64,000 nt of DNA from Anastrepha obliqua (lineage: Eukaryota; Arthropoda; Insecta; Diptera; Tephritidae), in contig NC_072893.1 in the NCBI RefSeq assembly GCF_027943255.1, positions 125,053,784 through 125,117,783 of the forward strand, read 5' to 3'. The translations under genes were made by a program, and so were the position numbers. The notes under the pieces are model-generated. The model saw only the letters and a list, made by a program, of their open reading frames with translations, was not told where the DNA came from and did no database searches. This document shows positions 57,420 to 64,000 of the stretch, one piece after another; within the stretch, counting starts at the first letter, position 1, and each line of letters opens with the position of its first letter.

Positions 57420-58060
57420 CTTCCTAGATTATTTAAAAGTATCTTTTAGTCATCACATCTTACTTGGAATCTTTCTTGAACTTTCGAGACCTCAGATCCT
57501 CCTTGTCTGATAGACCCACGTCACTCATTTGATTGTATGGTACGGTGATAATGGCGAGTACTCTTGATTGCCAAGCTTTCGCTGGAGTCTTCTCAAACTA
57601 CAGAATACAGAAGATTTCGATTAATTTATAATATCTCTTAGTCATCACATCTTACGTTTCACTCTCTTCTCTCCTTTGCTTCAACTACCTAAGGTTTTCT
57701 CAGACGGCATTAGACAGATGATTTTCGACTATTCGTTATCACATCTTACCCCCGGTAGTTGGTAGTGAAAAAGAAAGAAGATGCTTCTATCCAGTCGTAT
57801 CCAAAAATCATTTCTAAATTTTCTCTATCATTAAATCAACACCACTCCTTTGATTCTGTGAGACGGCATTAATCGGAAGTATTTGTGGTGCCCAGTATCG
57901 ACCAGGAAACCTTCTTAAATTTTCAAGATAATTGATCAGCTTTGTTCAATACGCCAATGTCACTCCTTTGAGTCTTAATAAAGCACTAATCGGTGACCAA
58001 TAAGAGTTAGTACATGCTGAAAATCAATATCGGCCCAAGCTCGAAAGGATCTGGCTGCAC
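57420..58060. repeat. Degenerate tandem array, 3-4 copies
   Basis: agtcatcacatcttac (about 57450, 57645, variant 57740) and ccactcctttgattctgt with gacggcattaatcgg (about 57520, 57845, 57960) recur in order; unit about 150-200 bp. Confidence 0.7.
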
Positions 58061-59599
58061 TTAAGGTAAAAAACTAGCCCAAAGTCCACCTCTAGCGAAG
58101 CTTTCTCGTGGCGTCTGAAAGGGGTAACTGATTATAGCTTCTTTAAGAAAAAATAAGATCTCATCAGGAGCCTGACGCGAGGCTCTCTTTCTATTACTTT
58201 CTTATTATAGCATCACACAAAAAAAAAATATCTCATCAGACTCCTTCTCGAGACTCCATTTCTCTCACTCGAGACGTATTTCCTTCTTTAACTCTCCAAA
58301 CTTATTTCGCACGCTCTTATATATTTCATAACTTTTCTCAGTGTAAGCTCAAAAGGTTCAGCCATTTCGTCCTGCTCCTTTTTGCTGCTCAATCACCTCA
58401 CTTACGCCCTTCTCTTCTCTTCAACCATCCGCCTCAGCCGTTGATCTTGTCTGCATGCCGGTTGTTTGTTTTCCTGATCGTTGGGCATATTACGAAAAAA
58501 ATAATGGATTATTTCACGATCGAGCGCCAGCGTGGACTGCAAACGGAGGACAAATCGTACGAATTGCAGAAGAGTAAACTCAAAAACGACGAAGCGACCA
58601 GAATTGCTTTCGTCAGGCCAACGAGCTCAAGCAAAAACCCCAACAACACTATATAAGCCTTTTGTTATACGAAAAACCAAAAACAAAAACAAAAAAACCG
58701 ATCTCGTTGCTGCAGGCTAAGTGCGATCGCACAATCACACAAACTCGTCCATATACGTAAACGCTGAAGCGGTTATGTGCGTGCCTCGTTTGTAATATTT
58801 AGGAGTTTACGTTTGCCGGTTGTCTTCCACCTCGTTGGCGTTGACGCTGGTTAGCGCGAGACGTTCAAATAGCCACAAGCGATCGACACAATTGTTTTGT
58901 GGCTGAGTGGCTGGCTCGATGCTTGAGTTGATCATATGTTTCGTTTCTTGTTTTTCGTGTCTTAAATTATTTTATGTGTATTAATTTTGGCTGGTGTTAG
59001 GTGCAGAAAACCAACAATGAACACTTTAAATGCAATGTGTTGATAAGGACGACCACGTCCACTGGGCGTTTGCTTGGTGTTTTTTCACTTACTTTTCGCT
59101 GCTTCGTCTGCTGAACGTGGCTTGTTTGGTGGTTATTTGTTGGTGCTTTAGTAGAAACTGGTAAGATCGCGTCGACGCCAACTTTCGATGTGATGAGTGA
59201 TGAGGAAGATGTTGGATGATGAAGATGATTACGGTTCGCATTTGATAGAGCGGCATGTGGAGGGCGGTATGTTGGTAGTGAAATATGTGTTGAAACCTAC
59301 AAAGCTGTTTTAGCTGTGGATTGATGACAATCAGTATGAAGTTGGAAAGGTGGAACGATAAAAGGGAAAGGTGCACCGGGTGGAAGTGAGTTTAAACAAT
59401 GAAATTTGTTTGCCGTGGGCAGCTCGTTGGGAGTTTAGTAGTTTGAGACTCGTGTATATTTAGAATAGCTTGAGAACATTGCAAACTGGCTTAGTAAGAG
59501 TTTAGAAAAACAATGGCGGGCGCTTGGGTAGGTTCAGTAAAGCCTCGCCTACAGTCTAATCTAATAAAACTAGTTTCGAAATGTCAGAACCATCGCTAA
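58061..59599. other. Unique non-coding stretch with one protein-like ORF
   Basis: The plus frame at 58441-58656 (71 codons) contains MDYFTIERQRGLQTEDKSYE, a charged peptide without the low-complexity bias of other shadow frames. No family recognised. A TATA-like ctatataag lies at about 58648. I do not call it a gene. Confidence 0.3.
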
Positions 59600-60200
59600 T
59601 TTCTCGTGTTCTCAGGCTCTCAATTTCTCTTCTATGCTTCGACAGATTGTATTGAACTTTTTTCAAAGAAAATACAACGATTGCCACTGAACTTATGGAG
59701 CTCGGTTCTCATTGCTAAGCATATTTAGGCTTTCAGTGGATTCTTTTTCCTTTGTTTCTTTATCTCCACTTTAAAGTGTTTTATATTTGAAATTTTATAA
59801 ACCTTTAAAAATTTCCAGAATTTTTCTGTTTCTAAGTTTCTCAGTTCACCTTTTCTGCTTAGGCACATTGATTTTTCTTTTCATTCAATAGAAAGATTTC
59901 CAATTCCACTGATCTTAGGAGGCTCCGAGTTTATGGTGTCATTTAAGCTTTCAGTCGATCCTTCTTACTTTACTGCTCTTTACTTTACATCTATCAGAAG
60001 GCGCTTTGCATATATGAGGACATCTTTCAATATTTTTGTTATCAGAACACCAGTGACTGTTGCTGTTGCTTAGTGCAGTCCATAGACTGAAGAATTTCTT
60101 AAACAATCCATAGTTTTTACGATCTCAGTCGAGCTTCTGGGTAGCGAGTTTGCAAACGCTTTGATTTTTTGGTCCTTTATCAGCAGATTATTGGACATTT
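59600..60200. repeat. Degenerate ~222-bp repeat, 2-3 copies
   Basis: ccactgaacttatggagctc-g with atttaggctttcagtggatt (about 59684) recurs as ccactgatcttaggaggctc with atttaagctttcagtcgatc (about 59906); a weaker third trace lies near 60110. Confidence 0.65.
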
Positions 60201-60439
60201 TTGATGCCCTTTCAGAGCGCAATAATGGGGATTAATTATATAAATTTATAATTTGAAACTATATAAATTTTTTGCCACCGAAGACTTTTCTCTTCATAAA
60301 AAACCGATTTATAGACACACCTTACAGGACTTTACGATTTCGAAAGTTTAGGAAATTGTTTTGAACTAAAGGCTCGAAAATTTTATTAACGAAAAGCCAA
60401 CATTCATAAGAGGATCTAACCTGAGAAGGAAAGTTTGTG

Positions 60440-60875
60440 TAGCTCAAAATGCTGCGAGAGCTTTGAATGCCAAAAAGCTTCGCCACCAGAACTTAGACAC
60501 TGTGCTGTATTAAAAAACAGAATATAGTTGAAATTCTTCCTGGAGAAATTCAACTTAGTAGAACATGGCACAATAGTTTAGAGGGTTTTGAGAGCTTTCA
60601 ATGCCAAAAGCTTAGCAGGCTTAACTCTAGTCACCGTGTCGTGCTAATCAGAGGATAACCACAAATTTATTCGCGAAAGAATTAGAGCCTAGTTTTTCAG
60701 TTGGAAGCACTTGCTCCAGAGCGTTTAATGCCAAAAGCTTAGTAGGTTTAACTTTGCTCATCGTGCCAAGCTAATCAGCAGTAACCCAAAAATTTATTCA
60801 CAAAAGAATTGGAACTCAGTCCTTGAGCTGCAAGCGCTTGTTCCAGAGCTTTTAGTGCCAAAAGCTCTGTTTGCT
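60440..60875. repeat. ~128-bp tandem array, 4 copies
   Basis: gagctttcaatgccaaaagc and ttagcaggtttaactttg, with gtgccaagctaatcagc and aaatttattcacaaaagaat. The gagcttt mark is at 60458, 60592, 60719 and 60846 (134, 127, 127 bp). Confidence 0.93.
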
Positions 60876-60959
60876 GCCACATATTGCATTACTAAAATGT
60901 CGCTCTATACCCTATCCCCGGCACTATATTTTAGAAATATGCATTGACGTGTGCAAAAA

Positions 60960-63900
60960 ATGTCGCATGCGCGTTTTAGCATTATTACTTCGCTTGCCAC
61001 ATGTGGTGGCAACATAACAATTTGCTAATTTGTCAGCTACTGTGCACCTATCTAGGTGACACTATTCATGAGCATAAATAGAGCGATTGTTGTTGTGCTT
61101 TGTTAGCTTCTTGCGTTTTTGCGTCTCTTGTTTTTTGCCGCTATTGCTGCTATTGCATGCAACAAATTATGCTACCGTCAGGCAATAAAAAGTGCTGTCA
61201 CTGCTCTTATCGTTGGTGCTACTGAAATTTCATTTTTACGATTTTCGCTTTGTTTGTTGCTATTTTTATTGCATTCTCTTTGTGTTGTTGTTTGTGTTGT
61301 TGTTGCGCCACTAGACGGCATGTATATTTAATTTTTATTGTGCAACCAGCTTGCAACAATGATGTGTTATTGTGTTTGCTACATTTAATATGATCATCAA
61401 CACTTGGCTACCACTATTCGCTATTCGCTAGCTGCCACACTTGCCGCAGCTATGGTACTCGGCCACTTGTCGCTTTCGTCTCGGCCACCGCGCTGTCGGT
61501 GCTCTACGTTCGATGATGTTTTATGCGTCAGACGGCACATAAATTCACGCGCTAGCCATTTGTTGCAATTGCCACACAATAACACCACTCTGCCACCGCT
61601 GACTTGTTACAATTTGTTGTTGTTAACCACACGCATGCGTGTTGTGCCGCACAGCGCTACCGGTTTGCCAGTTTGTGCGAGTCAGACTACCTTGAGCGCA
61701 ACTGTTGCCGCTTGCACGCAAGCGCAACTAAACATGCAACAGCAACAACAACAACAAATGGCAACCGGCACCAACTACACAAATGAGCCACTATGCTACT
61801 CGTTAGCTTGAGTGTTGTGTGTGCTTTGCTCGTCGCTTGTTTGATTGGGGTGCGTGTTGCAGCAGTAGCAGCACCGGCAACAGCAGCAGCTGTGCTGCAA
61901 TTTGCCTCTTTGCCATATTATTGTGCCTTGCCACATGATTATTAATAACAGTTATAATGTTACTATGCATAAATATTGGTGCTACCACTATTTGCGCCAA
62001 ATGGTGCATGTTGCACATACTAGTTGTTACCTAAATGGTAGTTACCAGCACCATTCATGCCGCATGTGTTTGTGCGGCTAGAACAGCGTAAATATCTAAC
62101 GCAACTATCAATTTGGTGACGCGACTGTGTGCGGCATTTGTCACGGCAGTTCGATGTGGTGTGTCGTATTGTTGGAGTATATTGCAAGTGGGCCGCAACA
62201 TCCGTTGCCACTGTCAATGGGGTGTTGCAACTACTTTGCTTGCCACAAGTCATCTGTATGTTGCGCGTGCAAATAATTTCCGCGAATTTGTTGTGCTGAA
62301 TTGATTTATTGTATTATACGTAAAATGGTCATCGCCACGACAGGACGGTGCTATGTTTGTACATGCAACATACACAGCAACTGTCGATGTATTTATATCG
62401 CGACAGCAAAATCTATAGAAATTGGGTTGTTAAATGAAATCATCCATTTTTGTTGTTGCAGGATACAAGTTGATGTTGCAACATGTTGTTATTGTTAATT
62501 CGCCAGCGAAAAAAGTGCATTGGTTTATAGCAAAGTAAATGGGCTGCTGTTCCAACTTACCTTTGTGGCTATAACGGTGATTTTCTGCTCTAAAAACTCA
62601 TTTTACGCGCTAGAATCATTTGCAAGAACGAAACAAATGACCTTGGTGGCAGTTAATGCTTGCTACTGCGGAATTCATGACTAGCAAACAGCAAAAAATT
62701 CGTACGTGCAACAATGAGTTGCGTACATTTTCACATCAAAATTTTTGTCTGGTAGACAAGATTGCAAAGGCAGCAAACGAAAGGTGCTTGAAAAATTTTC
62801 AAAAAGTCAGCTGGGTTTTTGCAACAGCCAGCGAATGCCACTGATGTGCTTGCCGCAAATCCATAGGTGCAGTAGCAAAGAAATAAATATAAAGTTTTAT
62901 ACTTGCCACTTGTAAACTATGTTTAGGGAAACTCAAAATACACTTGCAACATCAACAAAATCGCGACAGCACCAGTAATGTATGCAGCTTTTCACCCTGA
63001 AACAAAAAAATCTTTATGTTCATCGGCATAACAATTAAAAATCTTATTTTTTCCACTTGCAACATCCGAAAATTGCTAGCAAAAACCGCAATGCTCGTAA
63101 AATATGTACGAGTACTTACTACTCGATTATCACAACAAAAAGGGAAAAATCCATACTCATGGCTATAAAAATCCTGCATGCCACATCGAAACCAGTTTGC
63201 AACAATCGCATTAAGCACACCAATCGCGCTTGCCACACATTAGTTACACCAATATTGCTAACAACGCCAATAATTTTAGGCCCGTTTGATGCATTGCCAT
63301 TGCTGCCGCAGCCGCAGCCGCTGCAACCTTGCTTGCAACCCCCTACGCACATTGGCCACACAAGCAAGCAAGCTTGTGTCGCTGATCGCGATCTGATGAC
63401 CACTGTGTTGCTGTTTATGTTGTACACATATTATTGTTGTTCTTGCATTTGGTTTGGTTTTTGCTGCTATCGCCAATACTGCTGCTGCCACTTATCTTTA
63501 CCGCACATCATTCTGCTGCGCCATCAACACAAGCCTCCACACAAAACTCAACATTACTTCGATTTCAATTGCTGCTATGTAGCTGCCTGCCGTATCCTCT
63601 TGCAGCCTTGTTGCAAGCAGCAGAAAAAATAAATTGCCTGTTGTTGTTGTTAGTGTTGGTGCGACGATTTATGAGCGTCTGCTGGCTGTGATGACTGTTA
63701 TTAGTTGTGTGGCAGCCGTTACAACAGCAGCAACAAACACACTATGCCCCATTCGTCGACTCGACGGATGCTTGCCACACAGCCAACACAGACGCTCTGG
63801 AGCGCTGCGTGTACCCGTACGCGCTAGGCAGGCTGCGGCGCCTTTTTTGCCAACACCAATTGCAACTTTTTACCAGCATTTGTGCCCGAGCATTTTGTTG

Positions 63901-64000
63901 GCATTGTGCGCTCTGTTGTTGTAGGGTCTCCCGCTGTTTGCCACATGCGTGCAACGCATCCGCTGCGTCATGTAGGTGTTCGTGCGCCCACTCTGCCGGC
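60960..64000. other. Second island of TTGCAAC / TTGCCACA words
   Basis: TTGCAAC or GTTGCAA near 61350, 61562, 62223, 62473, 62818, 62943, 63056, 63196, 63335 and 63609, and TTGCCACA near 61009, 61568, 61928, 62240, 63229, 63770 and 63942. Also rich in CAG/CAA triplets. Open frames at 61404-61811 and 63057-63632 look like by-products of this composition; no signal peptide, domain or codon pattern convinces me that they are genes. Confidence 0.6.

Noticed and set aside
61404..61811. 135-codon plus-strand frame with a Leu/Ala-rich start resembling a signal peptide
   Set aside because: Composition follows the CAG/CAA and TTGCCAC words of the island; overlapping frames on other phases are also open; no domain.
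63057..63632. 191-codon plus-strand frame
   Set aside because: Cys/His/Leu/Pro-rich from TGC, CAC and TTG words; opposite-strand frames are open too; no recognisable domain or conserved motif.

Overview
The window looks like non-coding nuclear DNA (intergenic or long intron) of a higher fly, most probably a tephritid fruit fly. The reasons are: AT-rich sequence with many CAA/CAG/TTG triplet runs and short GT/CATA microsatellites; copies of a tRNA-headed SINE and of a TTGTTGTTG-tailed dispersed repeat that I associate with tephritid genomes; and two mariner relics of the DD41D type, the signature of the rosa subfamily first described in Ceratitis rosa. I found no host protein-coding gene, rRNA, tRNA gene or CRISPR array that I can support. 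Almost every long open frame is either a transposase or reverse-transcriptase relic or a low-complexity shadow.

Layout. 0-5 kb: a broken mauritiana-type mariner (minus), a decayed SINE, the C-terminal tail of an RTE-type reverse transcriptase (plus), and an internally deleted DD41D mariner (minus, 4022-4831). 5-12.5 kb: largely unique sequence, with an island at 7.9-10.3 kb very rich in GTTGCAA and TGTGGCAA words. 12.5-16.3 kb: a purine tract, a non-LTR retrotransposon 3' end (minus), a mariner C-terminal relic (minus), and a nearly whole mariner with an open 322-codon frame (minus, 15150-16210). 16.3-25.1 kb: unique DNA, a 690-bp AAATA-type tract, and three degenerate tandem arrays, one interrupted by a 466-bp 5'-truncated non-LTR element with an 11-bp target duplication. 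25-37 kb: more mariner fragments, a tandem array built from mariner-end-like units, a 172-bp pogo-like MITE, a perfect 51-bp inverted repeat, and a ~100-bp tandem array invaded by a SINE and by a dispersed repeat. 37-49 kb: further arrays, a second RTE-type tail, and a 3.3-kb purine-rich array split by a full-length (1300 bp) but broken DD41D mariner. 49-61 kb: AAGCTTT-rich and other arrays plus two more SINE copies. 61-64 kb: a second GTTGCAA/TTGCCACA island.

How it fits together: the window records layered transposon decay. At least four mariner lineages, RTE-type and RNase-H-type LINEs, a tRNA-derived SINE and a pogo-like MITE are present, all defective. Between them lie about fourteen separate tandem arrays, mostly with units of about 100-170 bp and each with its own consensus; at least two have units starting with a mariner-end-like sequence. 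The least explained signals are the dispersed composite word GCAACRTGCCACA with its two dense islands, the perfect inverted repeat at 32668-32825, and the density of private tandem arrays.
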